Of a stretch of DNA of 64,000 nt, positions 34,260 to 42,893 are shown piece by piece. The notes under the pieces are model-generated. The model had not been told where the DNA came from and searched no databases. It worked only from the letters and a program-made list of their open reading frames with translations. The DNA comes from Lachnospiraceae bacterium (lineage in GTDB: Bacteria; Bacillota; Clostridia; Lachnospirales; Lachnospiraceae), in the NCBI GenBank assembly GCA_902363555.1, contig CABJAM010000003.1:186001-250000 (forward strand), in the 5' to 3' direction. How positions within the stretch are numbered: position 1 is the stretch's first letter; the number at the start of each line of letters is the position of its first letter. The position numbers and the translations under genes are program-made.

Positions 34260-35657
34260 TTAGTTATCTGCATCGCCGGTTCTTTTAAGAATATAGAAAC
34301 CGTCGTCCAGTGCTGTGATGATGATCAGGCCTCTGTCGTCCACGATAACGTCCTCAGTGGTGGCGTTTCTTGGGCCAGGGAAGCCTGGGAAGAAGGATTC
34401 TTCCGGAGTCTTATTGGGATTTGGCGGTATGAAGTAAGCGAGCTCTTTAATATAATAAGGATCGGATACATCATAAATACGCAGACCGGCAGCAAAGTAG
34501 CAGCAGTATACGCGGTCGCCGCGCTGCTCCAGCCATGGCTTGCCATCCATAGGCTCATGCAGGTTGTGAGGACCAAATGGTCCCTGGCATCCCAGATTCA
34601 TCACATTGAAGTTGGGGTACGGGAAATCCTTTGGAACTTCCGGGTACGGGAACTCAGCAATGAGTGTGGGCTGAGAAGGATCACTGACATCGACCATATG
34701 GATATTGTTCATAGCCTGCGCCTGTTTGATGGAGCCTGGCTCGAAGAACTGGAAGCGCTCGCCTTCATTGGTCACGACACACAGATCGCGGCCGGGTAAG
34801 GGCAGGGCGGTGTGTGTTCTTGCACCGGCCAAATGGCTGGAGAAGGTGGGCTGCAGCTTTAAGTTGCCAAGGCAGCGGGGTCTTGAAAAATCGGACACAT
34901 CCAGAACATATAAGCCGTCTCCGCAGTAGCCGCAATAAGCAATACCGTCGCGCACAAATGGCGGTCCATGCATCCAGCCCTTGTCCATGAAGGCCGGTAC
35001 ATGAGGTGCATGTGGGTCAAAGGTTCTTCCTGGATAGCCGTCAGCGTACTGTTCAGGTGACCACCAGCGTCCAACCTCGTAAGGCTTGGTCGGATCTGCA
35101 ATATTGACAATACGGTAGATCATGCCCTCAAATCCGCGGCACTCGCAGGAGAGATGAACAAAATCACCACCGTTATACATAAATCTGTGTACACCGATGG
35201 AATGTGGAACACCACAATCCCAGTAGCTTAAAAACTTGGGATTTTCCGGGTCCTCTTTCAGGGAATAGATACCGATGCCGGCCCGGCACTCCATGTTTTG
35301 AAGCTCGGACTGGTCCACCAGTGCCCCTGGTCCGCTGCCTGCTGTGAAAGCAACGATCAATTTATCATCAGCAATCTGCAGCTTTGGTATGGATGTGGTT
35401 GGGTATTTTTCAGTATCGACCAGCTCCAGACGCTTAATAAATTTCGGGTTACAGGGGTCTGTCACGTCGGAAAGCATAACGCCTACCGGTTTGCCGCCGA
35501 AGCAGGCGCCGTACAGGTAGTATTTACCGGCTTCGGTCTTATAAAGCTGCATTTGGAACATGCCGCAGGTGTTGTCCATGTCGCAGAAGGAAAGGACTTC
35601 CAGGTTTTTAATGTAACCGTTGTTGCCTTCGCCTTTAGCGTAGAATTTATCTGCCAT
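34260..35657 (-). CDS. LVIVD-repeat beta-propeller protein, no signal peptide
   Basis: 465 residues made of repeated blades: phrases such as GVMLSDVTDPCNPKFIKRLEL, YRIVNIADPTKPYEVGRWW, YVLDVSDFSRPRCLGNLKL, HMVDVSDPSQPTLIAEFPY and RIYDVSDPYYIKELAYF. These are LVIVD repeats, known mainly from surface proteins; here no signal or membrane segment is visible, so it is probably cytoplasmic. An active site is not assigned, although His/Asp clusters (FDPHAPHVPAF, GPHNLHEPMDG) could bind metal. GGAGGT precedes the ATG. It stands alone between terminators. Function is unknown. Confidence 0.75.
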   Translation of the reverse strand: MADKFYAKGEGNNGYIKNLEVLSFCDMDNTCGMFQMQLYKTEAGKYYLYGACFGGKPVGVMLSDVTDPCNPKFIKRLELVDTEKYPTTSIPKLQIADDKLIVAFTAGSGPGALVDQSELQNMECRAGIGIYSLKEDPENPKFLSYWDCGVPHSIGVHRFMYNGGDFVHLSCECRGFEGMIYRIVNIADPTKPYEVGRWWSPEQYADGYPGRTFDPHAPHVPAFMDKGWMHGPPFVRDGIAYCGYCGDGLYVLDVSDFSRPRCLGNLKLQPTFSSHLAGARTHTALPLPGRDLCVVTNEGERFQFFEPGSIKQAQAMNNIHMVDVSDPSQPTLIAEFPYPEVPKDFPYPNFNVMNLGCQGPFGPHNLHEPMDGKPWLEQRGDRVYCCYFAAGLRIYDVSDPYYIKELAYFIPPNPNKTPEESFFPGFPGPRNATTEDVIVDDRGLIIITALDDGFYILKRTGDADN

Positions 35658-35804
35658 AATTGTACCTCCTATGTTTTATTTGTATATATTTTACATAAGA
35701 TATGAAAATAAATCAACAAAAATAATATATTTTATATAATGCATAATGGAATTTGCATCATCTCGGGTGCATGGATAATTAAATTGATATGACAAAAAGC
35801 AGCA

Positions 35805-35833
35805 TTGCGAAGTTTGCCGGAAAGTGATAGAAT
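35805..35833 (+). promoter_or_regulatory. Possible promoter for the DegV gene
   Basis: TTGCGA and TAGAAT with 17 bases between, 45 bases before the ATG. Moderate match. Confidence 0.45.
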
Positions 35834-35877
35834 ATTAACAATAGTTTTTTCAGATGTGATAAAGAGGAGTAGTGGTT

Positions 35878-36726
35878 ATGAGCAAGATTAAAATTTTCGG
35901 CGACAGCACCTGCGATCTGCCGAAAGAGGTACTTGACACATATGGGATGGAGGTTCTTCCGCTGCCGGTGTTCGTGGGAGAAAAGCAATGTCTGGACGGT
36001 GTGGATGTGACCCCGGACGATATTTATGATTATTACCGTAAAACCGGCCAATTGTGCCGCACAAGCGCGGCGAATACAAGCGATTATATTAATTTCTGGA
36101 AGCCTTGGGTGGAGCAGGGATATGAAATTATTCATTTTCATATAAGCTCCGAAATTTCCGGTTCCTATAATTCCGCCAGACTGGCGGCGGAGGAGCTGGG
36201 CCATGTCTATCCGATCGACTCCCGTGTGCTTTCCACGGGGATCGGCCTTTTGATGCTGACGGCCTGCGATTTGAGAGATGCAGGTAAGACGGCGGCGGAA
36301 ATTGTAGATATCATTGAAGAACGGAAGAAAAAATATCAGACAAGCTTTCTTGTGGACGTTATCGAGTATTTGTGGAAGGGCGGAAGGTGTAATGGCGTTG
36401 CCGCTCTGGGCGCAAATATTTTGAAGTTAAAGCCGCGGATCGATCTGGCGGATGGGCAGATGCTCTCCACGAAAAAGTACCGTGGGAAAACAGAGAAATG
36501 TTTTGCCGCTTACGCGGATGATCTGCTGGCCGGGCGCGATGATATTTGCCTGGACCGGATATTTGTCACCCATTCCGGGATTGACCAGAAGATTATCGAT
36601 CTGGCGGTAAATAAAGTGAAGGAGCACCAGCCGGGGGTAAAGGAAATCCTTGTGACCCGCGCCGGTTGTACGATTTCCTGCCACTGCGGGCCGGGAACTC
36701 TGGGGATATTATATCTTTATAAATAA
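35878..36726 (+). CDS. DegV family fatty-acid-binding protein
   Basis: 282 residues. The DegV pattern is clear: KIFGDSTCDLPKEVL at the start, ISSEISGSYNSARLAAEELG in the middle, then ALGANILKLKPRIDLADGQ and CGPGTLGILYL at the end. DegV/FakB proteins hold a fatty acid for the FakA kinase so it can enter phospholipids. No FakA gene is near. The ATG at 35878 has GAGGAG 8 bases upstream; the GTG at 35872 is too close. It is cytoplasmic. Confidence 0.9.
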   Translation: MSKIKIFGDSTCDLPKEVLDTYGMEVLPLPVFVGEKQCLDGVDVTPDDIYDYYRKTGQLCRTSAANTSDYINFWKPWVEQGYEIIHFHISSEISGSYNSARLAAEELGHVYPIDSRVLSTGIGLLMLTACDLRDAGKTAAEIVDIIEERKKKYQTSFLVDVIEYLWKGGRCNGVAALGANILKLKPRIDLADGQMLSTKKYRGKTEKCFAAYADDLLAGRDDICLDRIFVTHSGIDQKIIDLAVNKVKEHQPGVKEILVTRAGCTISCHCGPGTLGILYLYK

Positions 36727-36754
36727 TGCTTTATAAATAATGAACCGGTGCAGG

Positions 36755-36783
36755 TTGACAAAATCGGCATGTTTTAATATAAT
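36755..36783 (+). promoter_or_regulatory. Consensus promoter for the SEC-C gene
   Basis: Perfect TTGACA, 17-base spacer, perfect TATAAT, about 58 bases before the ATG. No palindrome covers it, so expression is probably constitutive. Confidence 0.88.
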
Positions 36784-36840
36784 GTGTCCAGGCGTTTGAA
36801 CTAAAAATACTAACGATAATAAAAGGTAAAGGTGAATGAT

Positions 36841-37347
36841 ATGAGCTTAATGCAGGATTGGGAAAACATTGTTGCCCAGTATAGCCAGGATGCACAGTCT
36901 CAGCAGAAATTCTGGACAAACTATTATTTAAAGGAAAAAGAAGTTTATGAACAGCTTCTCACTCAGCCGGTGGAAGTCGTTACAGGAACGGTAAAGGAAC
37001 TGGCAGAAAAATACGGCATGGAAACACCGTTAATGCTTGGATTCCTGGATGGTATCAATGAGAGTATCAAAGAGCCCAACCCGATTGAAAGCCTGGAAGA
37101 GGATTCTACGGTAACTCTCGATATTGACCTTGAAAAGTTATATTATAATATGGTGGGCGCTAAGGCGGACTGGCTTTATGAGCTGCCTCAGTGGGAAGGG
37201 CTTCTGACTGAGGAACTCAGAAAAGAGCTTTACAAGGAACAGAAGAGCTCTACGACCATCGTAAAGGGTAAGAAAATCGGCCGTAATGATCCATGTCCTT
37301 GCGGCAGCGGCAAGAAATATAAATTCTGCTGTGGTAAAAATAACTGA
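36841..37347 (+). CDS. SEC-C motif (zinc-binding) protein
   Basis: 168 residues. The C-terminus holds a SEC-C zinc motif (IGRNDPCPCGSGKKYKFCCGKN), as at the end of SecA, where it binds zinc and SecB or ribosomes. The N-terminal ~140 residues are helical and acidic (YYLKEKEVYEQLLTQP; ELAEKYGMETPLMLGFLDGINESIKEPN) without known domain. ATG 36841 has AAAGGTG upstream. It has its own strong promoter and terminator and is probably a housekeeping gene of unknown role. Confidence 0.8.
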   Translation: MSLMQDWENIVAQYSQDAQSQQKFWTNYYLKEKEVYEQLLTQPVEVVTGTVKELAEKYGMETPLMLGFLDGINESIKEPNPIESLEEDSTVTLDIDLEKLYYNMVGAKADWLYELPQWEGLLTEELRKELYKEQKSSTTIVKGKKIGRNDPCPCGSGKKYKFCCGKNN

Positions 37348-37371
37348 TTGGTAAATAGGGTATTGAATAAA

Positions 37372-37460
37372 CCGTTCCGGCGCAGGCCGCGGTTCTTTCT
37401 TCTGAATCTGTAATTAAGATGCAGGGAAGGCTCCGCGGGCAGCGTTGGAACGGTATTTTT
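37372..37460 (+). terminator. Possible long terminator after the SEC-C gene
   Basis: CCGTTCC (37372) pairs with GGAACGG (37447) and an inner CCGCGG/CCGCGG pair strengthens it; TATTTTTATTTTT follows. The large loop makes this moderately likely. Confidence 0.55.
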
Positions 37461-37479
37461 ATTTTTGATTAAAGATTAG

Positions 37480-37508
37480 TTGTATATGAATAGGATTTTC
37501 GTTATAAT
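37480..37508 (+). promoter_or_regulatory. Promoter for the small antitoxin-like gene
   Basis: TTGTAT, 17-base spacer, TATAAT, about 90 bases before the ATG. Confidence 0.7.
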
Positions 37509-37595
37509 ACTATTAGTACCAGATGGGTAAGCGAATTAAACTATCCCATATCTATTGTTGAAAACTATAATAGAGTTAATGAAAGGGGCCAGAAT

Positions 37596-37844
37596 ATGAT
37601 ATCAGTTAATGGATATTACGATGGAACGGTCATACGCCCATTAGAAAAATTAAATGCAAGAAAAAATCAGCGCATAATTATAACTCTGTTGGATGAAGAT
37701 ATACAACCTAAAAATACGACCGCAAATAAGAGCGCTGCAGGTATTCTTTCTAAATATGCAAATACGGATTTGATCCCCATGGAAGAGGGGCATGGGAACG
37801 TAATGACCATAAAATCAATGAAAAGAAATGTCAGAGAAGATTAA
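37596..37844 (+). CDS. Small antitoxin-like protein, no toxin gene beside it
   Basis: 82 residues. The start ISVNGYYDGTVIRPLEKLNARKNQRIIITLLDE resembles the short beta-rich DNA-binding or antitoxin N-termini (DUF104-like) often paired with PIN or other toxins. The C-terminal half (AGILSKYANTDLIPMEEGHGN...) is loosely like the toxin-binding tails. AAGGGG lies about 9 bases before the ATG. The next gene is on the other strand and is not a toxin, so this is either an orphan antitoxin or a lone regulator. The family call is tentative. Confidence 0.5.
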   Translation: MISVNGYYDGTVIRPLEKLNARKNQRIIITLLDEDIQPKNTTANKSAAGILSKYANTDLIPMEEGHGNVMTIKSMKRNVRED

Positions 37845-37867
37845 GTTCTGTTAAAATCTTCTCTGAC
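37830..37867. terminator. Bidirectional hairpin between convergent genes
   Basis: 13-bp perfect stem GTCAGAGAAGATT/AATCTTCTCTGAC, 12-base loop. The antitoxin-like stop codon lies at the stem edge. It separates the plus-strand gene from the minus-strand DUF3006 gene. Confidence 0.7.
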
Positions 37868-37879
37868 ATTCTGTTTCAG

Positions 37880-38080
37880 TTAATGCTTAAACAGTGACTC
37901 CATCTTTTTCCGTATCCGTTCCCGGTCCTCCCGGTTGTCTATTATTTTATAGACCCCATTCTCAAGGACGATTTTATCCCCCTCGCGGCAGCCCTCGGGC
38001 AGCAGTTCTGTTTTTATGGAAATCATGGTGCCATTATCTTCGCAGACTGCAAACGCACCTTCAAAACGGTCGATGATCAT
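37880..38080 (-). CDS. DUF3006 protein
   Basis: 66 residues: MIIDRFEGAFAVCEDNG, then KTELLPEGCREGDKIVLENGVYKII, the DUF3006 pattern. This small beta-barrel-like family is common in Bacillota and often sits beside ComEC-like or metallo-beta-lactamase proteins; neither is here. No function is established. GGGAGGT lies 6 bases before the ATG. Confidence 0.8.
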   Translation of the reverse strand: MIIDRFEGAFAVCEDNGTMISIKTELLPEGCREGDKIVLENGVYKIIDNREDRERIRKKMESLFKH

Positions 38081-38244
38081 AGAATTACCTCCCTAAAATT
38101 TCTGAGTCTTATTTTAATACAAATTCTCTGTCGCTTCAAGCTTCCGCAACTATATATTCAAATTCTTCATTGAGGTTTCGCCCGGATTATGTTACTATTA
38201 ATAAAAGTAGTAATAAAAACTACATCAGTGATGGAGGTAATTCT

Positions 38245-39231
38245 ATGACGACGATCAACTGGGGTATTGCAGGAACCGGCGGTATTGCACGTAAGTTTGC
38301 AGGAACGGTTTATAATATGAAGGATGACGCCTGTGTTTACGGCGTGGCTTCGAGAAATTATGGGAATGCATATAAATTTGCCAGAGAAAACCATGTTAAA
38401 AAAGCGTTTGAGAGCTACGATAAAATGCTGGCGGACGAACATATTGATGCGGTCTACATCGCCGTGCCTCATCCATTTCACTGTGAATATGCGGTGAAGG
38501 CCATGAAAGCCGGCAAGCACGTGCTGTGCGAAAAGCCGGTAGGCATGAATGCAGGTCAGGTACAGCATATGATTGATGTGGCATATGACAATAATGTACT
38601 GTTTATGGAAAATATGGTGACCCGTTTTCTTCCTGTGACAAAGCAGGTATGTGACTGGATCGACGAGGGCGCTATCGGTGAGGTACGTTTTGTGGAGGGG
38701 CATTTTGGCTTTCCGGCCCAGGGCTTCCCGGATACCCGCTGGTTTAATAAGGAGCTGGGCGGCGGCGCTTTGCTGGACGTGGGCATTTATCCCATCAGCT
38801 TTGCCACATTGATCCTGGGCTTTGATATTGAGGATATTAAGACGGCTGCCTATATCGGGGAGGCCGGAACGGATGAACATCATACGATCACCCTTGTCTA
38901 CCGGGGCGGCCGCCGCCTGGCCAATTTAAGTGCGTCTGTCGTATCCGATACCGGAAACGGCGCTGTTATTTCCGGTGAATTTGGGAAAATTATGATCGAC
39001 CATTTTACAAGCAGTGAAAAGGCGGTGCTGGTGAAAAATTTTGAGGAGCCTGTGGAAGTCGTATTTCCACATGAAGTCAATGGATTCGAGTACAGTATCC
39101 GTGAGGCCATGAAGTGTATTAAAAACGGCGACATGGAAAGCTCCCGTCTGCCCTGGGTCATTACTCTGGAAAATATGCGGATCATGGACCGTATCCGGGA
39201 AATGTGGGGGCTCCACTATCCATGCGAATAG
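38245..39231 (+). CDS. Gfo/Idh/MocA family oxidoreductase
   Basis: 328 residues. The NAD(P)-binding Rossmann start is WGIAGTGGIARKFAG (GxGxxA) and the family motif CEKPVGMNAGQ holds the conserved Lys (EKP). The C-terminal sheet domain follows. These enzymes oxidise or reduce sugars, inositols or dihydrodiols. GGAGGT lies 7 bases before the ATG at 38245. It is followed at 26 bases by the DUF5685 gene. The substrate is unknown. Confidence 0.9.
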   Translation: MTTINWGIAGTGGIARKFAGTVYNMKDDACVYGVASRNYGNAYKFARENHVKKAFESYDKMLADEHIDAVYIAVPHPFHCEYAVKAMKAGKHVLCEKPVGMNAGQVQHMIDVAYDNNVLFMENMVTRFLPVTKQVCDWIDEGAIGEVRFVEGHFGFPAQGFPDTRWFNKELGGGALLDVGIYPISFATLILGFDIEDIKTAAYIGEAGTDEHHTITLVYRGGRRLANLSASVVSDTGNGAVISGEFGKIMIDHFTSSEKAVLVKNFEEPVEVVFPHEVNGFEYSIREAMKCIKNGDMESSRLPWVITLENMRIMDRIREMWGLHYPCE

Positions 39232-39256
39232 CGATGACAAGTAAAGGAGCGGATGT

Positions 39257-40120
39257 ATGTTTGGTTATGTGACGGCCAATGAGCCGGAGCTTAAAATGAG
39301 AGAATACCACGAATATAAGGCTTATTACTGCGGGCTTTGTCATATTTTAAAAAAGCGTTACGGCTTTATGGGCCAGATGACCCTGACGTATGATATGACA
39401 TTTTTGATCATGCTTCTGACAAGTCTGTATGAATGTGCGCCCACAGTGGCAGATCACCGCTGCAAGGTCCATCCTGTGAAGAAGCAGAAAATGCTTTATA
39501 ATGAATTTACGGCTTATGCGGCAGATATGAATATGATTCTGACCTATCATCATCTCATGGATGACTGGAAGGATGAGGGCAGTGTGCCGGCCTGCGTGGG
39601 CGCCGGCGTGCTGCGTCATACGTATAAGCAGTTGAAACAGAAATATCCTAAAAAGTGTAAGGCGATCGCATACTGGCTGCATCGGCTGCATACCCTGGAG
39701 GATGCCGGAGAAAACAGCATCGACCGGGTAGCGGGATGCTTTGGAAAGATTATGGAAACGCTCGTTATTTATAAAAAAGACGGCTGGGAAGACTCGCTTA
39801 AAAAAATCGGTTTTTTCCTTGGCAAGTTCATTTATATTATGGATGCCTTCGACGATTTGGAGAAGGATATAAAGAGCGGCAGCTATAATGTATTAAAATC
39901 CATGGCCGGACACGAAAATTTCACAGAAGATTGTAATTTGATGTTGAATATGATGATGGCAGAGTGTACAATAGAATTTGAAAAATTACCATGCGTTGAG
40001 GATGTGGAGATTCTGCGCAATATATTATATGCCGGCGTGTGGAAGAAATTTGATAAAAAGGTACTGGAGCGTCAGGAGGCGAGGAAGGATTCGCCAGCCC
40101 CTGATGCTGTAAAAAATTAG
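39257..40120 (+). CDS. DUF5685-like protein
   Basis: 287 residues beginning MFGYVTANEPELKMREYHEYKAYYCGLCHILKKRYG, the strongly conserved opening of DUF5685. The CGLC pair plus further Cys and His (YECAPTVADHRCKVHP) could bind metal. The rest is helical, with a D-rich stretch DAFDDLEKDIKSGSYN that resembles an isoprenoid-synthase-like DDxxD arrangement, though this link is only suggestive. It is soluble. The next gene, a J-domain protein, follows after 56 bases, and this pairing suggests a shared role. AAAGGAG precedes the ATG. Confidence 0.75.
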   Translation: MFGYVTANEPELKMREYHEYKAYYCGLCHILKKRYGFMGQMTLTYDMTFLIMLLTSLYECAPTVADHRCKVHPVKKQKMLYNEFTAYAADMNMILTYHHLMDDWKDEGSVPACVGAGVLRHTYKQLKQKYPKKCKAIAYWLHRLHTLEDAGENSIDRVAGCFGKIMETLVIYKKDGWEDSLKKIGFFLGKFIYIMDAFDDLEKDIKSGSYNVLKSMAGHENFTEDCNLMLNMMMAECTIEFEKLPCVEDVEILRNILYAGVWKKFDKKVLERQEARKDSPAPDAVKN

Positions 40121-40176
40121 AGTGCGCCTACAAGCGCACATCGACGAAAAATGATGAACACAGGAAGGAAGTAACA

Positions 40177-40836
40177 ATGATCTCAGATCCATATAGCATA
40201 CTTGGGGTAAGCCCAAATGCATCCGACGACGAAATAAAGAAGGCCTATCGGGCGCTGAGCAGGAAGTATCATCCGGATTCTTATGCGGACAATCCTCTGG
40301 CCGATCTGGCGGAAGAAAAATTTAAAGAGGTACAGGACGCTTATAAACAGATCATGGATGAAAGGGAGCGCGGTCAGAGCAGCTCTGCCGGCGGCCGTGG
40401 CGGTTTCGGTGGATTTGGCGGAAGCGGTTTTGGCGGTAATGGCGGATATCAGTCTCAGAGCTCCGGCACAGATAGCGTGGAGTTGAGCGCGGCGGCTAAT
40501 TTTATAAACAGCGGCCGTTACCGTGATGCAATTAACGTTTTAAATGGTATTGGCAGCAGAGATGCCCGCTGGTTTTATTACAGCGCTGTGGCCAACGCTG
40601 GTATTGGGAACAACGTTCAGGCGATGAATGATATCAACCGGGCTGTTTCCATGGACCCGCAGAATCCGGAATTTCGGAATTTCCAAAATCAGCTCCAGTT
40701 CCGTACAAGCCGATATCAGGGCAATGGCCAGGGATATGGCCGGCCGCCGATGAGTACCGGCAATTGCTGCTGTGATCTGTGGATCGCCGATACCTGCTGT
40801 GAATGTATGGGAGGGGATTTGTGCGCATGCATGTAA
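40177..40836 (+). CDS. DnaJ-domain protein with cysteine-rich C-terminus
   Basis: 219 residues. Residues 4-65 are a J domain with the HPD motif at 32-34, which stimulates a DnaK-type Hsp70. A Gly-rich linker (about 70-95) leads to a helical TPR-like part (AANFINSGRYRDAINVLNGI; YSAVANAGIGNNVQAMNDINRAV). The last 25 residues have eight cysteines in CCC, CCEC and CAC groups, a likely metal-binding or redox tail. It is not the classical DnaJ, having no zinc-finger domain in the middle. GGAAGGAAG lies before the ATG. It overlaps the next gene. Confidence 0.88.
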   Translation: MISDPYSILGVSPNASDDEIKKAYRALSRKYHPDSYADNPLADLAEEKFKEVQDAYKQIMDERERGQSSSAGGRGGFGGFGGSGFGGNGGYQSQSSGTDSVELSAAANFINSGRYRDAINVLNGIGSRDARWFYYSAVANAGIGNNVQAMNDINRAVSMDPQNPEFRNFQNQLQFRTSRYQGNGQGYGRPPMSTGNCCCDLWIADTCCECMGGDLCACM

Positions 40837-41363
40837 ATGCGAAAAAAGTTGCATTTTTAGGACTTTTATTGGCTGTGACCATGGTGCTGACGCTGCTTGG
40901 TGGCTATTTTGAGCCCAGCACACTGTTTTTTATGGCGGCGGCTGCTTTTTGCACTGGAATTGCTGTGAGAGAGTGTGGACTCTATCTTGGCCTTGGTTTT
41001 TTCATTGCCGGAGTGCTGCTGGGGCTGATTCTGGCGCCTAATAAGCTGTATATCATCACCTATGGCGCAATGAGCCTTTACATTTATTTAAGAGAGCTGG
41101 CGTTTGAGCAGATTGCCCGGGTTAAGGCCCTGAAGCATCGTACTGCTGTGTTCTGGGTGGTGCGCTATGTTTTATTTAATTTAATGTTTTTACCGATTTT
41201 ATTCGGGATGCCAAAACTGATCTATCCCGGCGATCTTTCGCCGGCGCTGATGGCGGCGATGGCTCTGGGCGGCCAGATCGTACTTTTAGTATATGATAAG
41301 GCTTATGAGTATTTTCATATAACGATCTGGAATAAGCTGCGTAAGCAGTTGAAGCTGTTGTAA
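40821..41363 (+). CDS. Small integral membrane protein downstream of the DnaJ-like gene
   Basis: About 180 residues with five or so hydrophobic helices (KKVAFLGLLLAVTMVLTLLGGYF; LFFMAAAAFCTGIAVRECG; LYLGLGFFIAGVLLGLIL; FWVVRYVLFNLMFLPILFG; LSPALMAAMALGGQIVLLVYD). It resembles the S-component or YhfC-like small membrane proteins but I cannot name the family. GGGAGGGG lies about 6 bases before GTG 40821 and 12 before ATG 40827; either may be used. It overlaps the cysteine-rich DnaJ end, so the two are coupled and may work together. Confidence 0.65.
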   Translation: MRMHVNAKKVAFLGLLLAVTMVLTLLGGYFEPSTLFFMAAAAFCTGIAVRECGLYLGLGFFIAGVLLGLILAPNKLYIITYGAMSLYIYLRELAFEQIARVKALKHRTAVFWVVRYVLFNLMFLPILFGMPKLIYPGDLSPALMAAMALGGQIVLLVYDKAYEYFHITIWNKLRKQLKLL

Positions 41364-41451
41364 GGCTGCGTTTGAGGTAAGATTTGATTTTTCTGACGAA
41401 TGGCCTGAATTAAAGGTCAGGTCCGATTAAAATAGAATTGGGGGTAAATTT

Positions 41452-42435
41452 ATGGATATTAAAGGCTTTCAGGGGGATGGCCAATGGTATAAAGGCAATA
41501 TTCACTGCCATACCACGGTGTCCGACGGCCGTTTAACGCCGTCACAGGTTGTGGAGCTGTATAAGAGCAATGGGTATCATTTTCTGGCAATCAGTGACCA
41601 CGACGTATTTTCCGACTACGGTTCTGAATTTGATGATGAGAATTTTATTACGCTGCCGGCTGTGGAGGCGGCAGTTGTTCTGGTGGATAAGCCGGGGAGC
41701 ACATATTGTGTCAAGACGCACCATATCCATGGTATTTTAGGCCCCAAACCGGTGCGGGATAAAGCCAGCCGGGCCTTTTATGAACACATGGAAAAGGTGC
41801 CTTTTAAGCCGTGCGCCGGAACCTGGGATGGCGCTGCAGAAGCGCAGGCGCTGGTGGACACACTGGCCAGTCATGGCTGTATGGTCATGTATAATCACCC
41901 GATCTGGTCAAAAGTCCGTGAAAGTGATTTTATCGATACAAAAGGAATTTTCGCGCTTGAAATATTTAATTACGGTACGGTAAATGAGAGTGGCACCGGC
42001 TATGATACGACCTACTGGGATGTGATGCTGCGGGAAGGGCGCCGTGTTTACGGTGTAGCTTCCGATGATAATCATAATACGGAGTTTGTTCAGGATTCCT
42101 GCGGCGGTTTTATCGTTGTTAAAGCACCGGAGCTGACCCATGAAGCCATAACTCAGGCTATGCTGGACGGCAATTTTTATTCATCGGCCGGCCCCGAGAT
42201 TTACGACTGGGGCGTGCATGACAATGTGGCCTATGTATCCTGCAGCCCTGTGGAGCGGGTGAATTTTATTGCCGGCAATTATGTGGGCGCCGGAGCGACG
42301 GTTATCCGTGAAAATCCGGAGGAGAGCATGGACTACGCGCTGTATCGTCTGCGCGGCGATGAAACTTATGTCCGTGTGGAGTGTGTGGATGAGCATGGAC
42401 GCACGGCCTGGAGTAATCCTATCTTTTTGAAATAA
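41452..42435 (+). CDS. PHP domain metal-dependent phosphoesterase
   Basis: 327 residues. The PHP signature is visible: the first His pair in NIHCHTTVSDG, SDHD in FLAISDHDVF, then YNHPIW and SDDNHNTEF supply the other metal ligands. This fold hydrolyses phosphate or phosphonate esters; related proteins act on nucleotides or sugars. The C-terminal ~90 residues form a separate beta domain. No signal peptide. A run of GGGGG followed by TAAATTT precedes the ATG. It stands alone before a terminator. Confidence 0.85.
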   Translation: MDIKGFQGDGQWYKGNIHCHTTVSDGRLTPSQVVELYKSNGYHFLAISDHDVFSDYGSEFDDENFITLPAVEAAVVLVDKPGSTYCVKTHHIHGILGPKPVRDKASRAFYEHMEKVPFKPCAGTWDGAAEAQALVDTLASHGCMVMYNHPIWSKVRESDFIDTKGIFALEIFNYGTVNESGTGYDTTYWDVMLREGRRVYGVASDDNHNTEFVQDSCGGFIVVKAPELTHEAITQAMLDGNFYSSAGPEIYDWGVHDNVAYVSCSPVERVNFIAGNYVGAGATVIRENPEESMDYALYRLRGDETYVRVECVDEHGRTAWSNPIFLK

Positions 42436-42443
42436 GTTTATAG

Positions 42444-42504
42444 AATAGTTCCGTTTCTGATCTGGCTGTATACTTTCGCTGCAGGAATGGAACTATTTGT
42501 TTTT
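42444..42504 (+). terminator. Terminator after the PHP gene
   Basis: AATAGTTCC pairs with GGAACTATT and is followed by TGTTTTTAT. The loop is about 36 bases. Confidence 0.55.
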
Positions 42505-42548
42505 ATGAAGATAGAATACAGGATAAAGAATTTGGAGGCTGTTTGATT

Positions 42549-42893
42549 ATGATTTTGACACAATTTATTAAACGCGTTGATATGGCTGTGAAAGAATCGA
42601 CCAGAGAAGCCCTGGAAAGCTTTATACACGATCTTGCCAGAACATTGCCGGAAAAAGACAGAGTGGATTTTCTGAAAAAACTGGAGAGTGTGGCGGAGAA
42701 TGTATCCGGCCAAAGTAATAATGTGCTGCCTGCTGCTGAAAATATTCAAAAGAGGATGTCACAGGCATGGAAAAGCCTGGAGAAGATCGAAGATGGTCAG
42801 CTATGTCTTATGGGCAGCCTGAATGAGGAATATGACGACTGGTATGACAGTATGGCGGATGAATTTATATTTGAGGACCCTCAAAATATTTAG
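42549..42893 (+). CDS. Short hypothetical protein, probably the shortened N-terminus of a larger one
   Basis: 114 residues, helical: MILTQFIKRVDMAVKESTRE, then FIHDLARTLPEKDRVDFLKKLES, and an acidic end NEEYDDWYDSMADEFIFEDPQNI. I recall larger Lachnospiraceae proteins with a similar acidic DDWYDS...EFIFEDP segment that continues for several hundred residues, so the abrupt stop suggests truncation. That recall is not checked. GGAGG lies 10 bases before the ATG (TTG 42543 is an alternative start). Remains of another reading frame follow at once, next to the CRISPR leader. Function unknown. Confidence 0.55.
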   Translation: MILTQFIKRVDMAVKESTREALESFIHDLARTLPEKDRVDFLKKLESVAENVSGQSNNVLPAAENIQKRMSQAWKSLEKIEDGQLCLMGSLNEEYDDWYDSMADEFIFEDPQNI

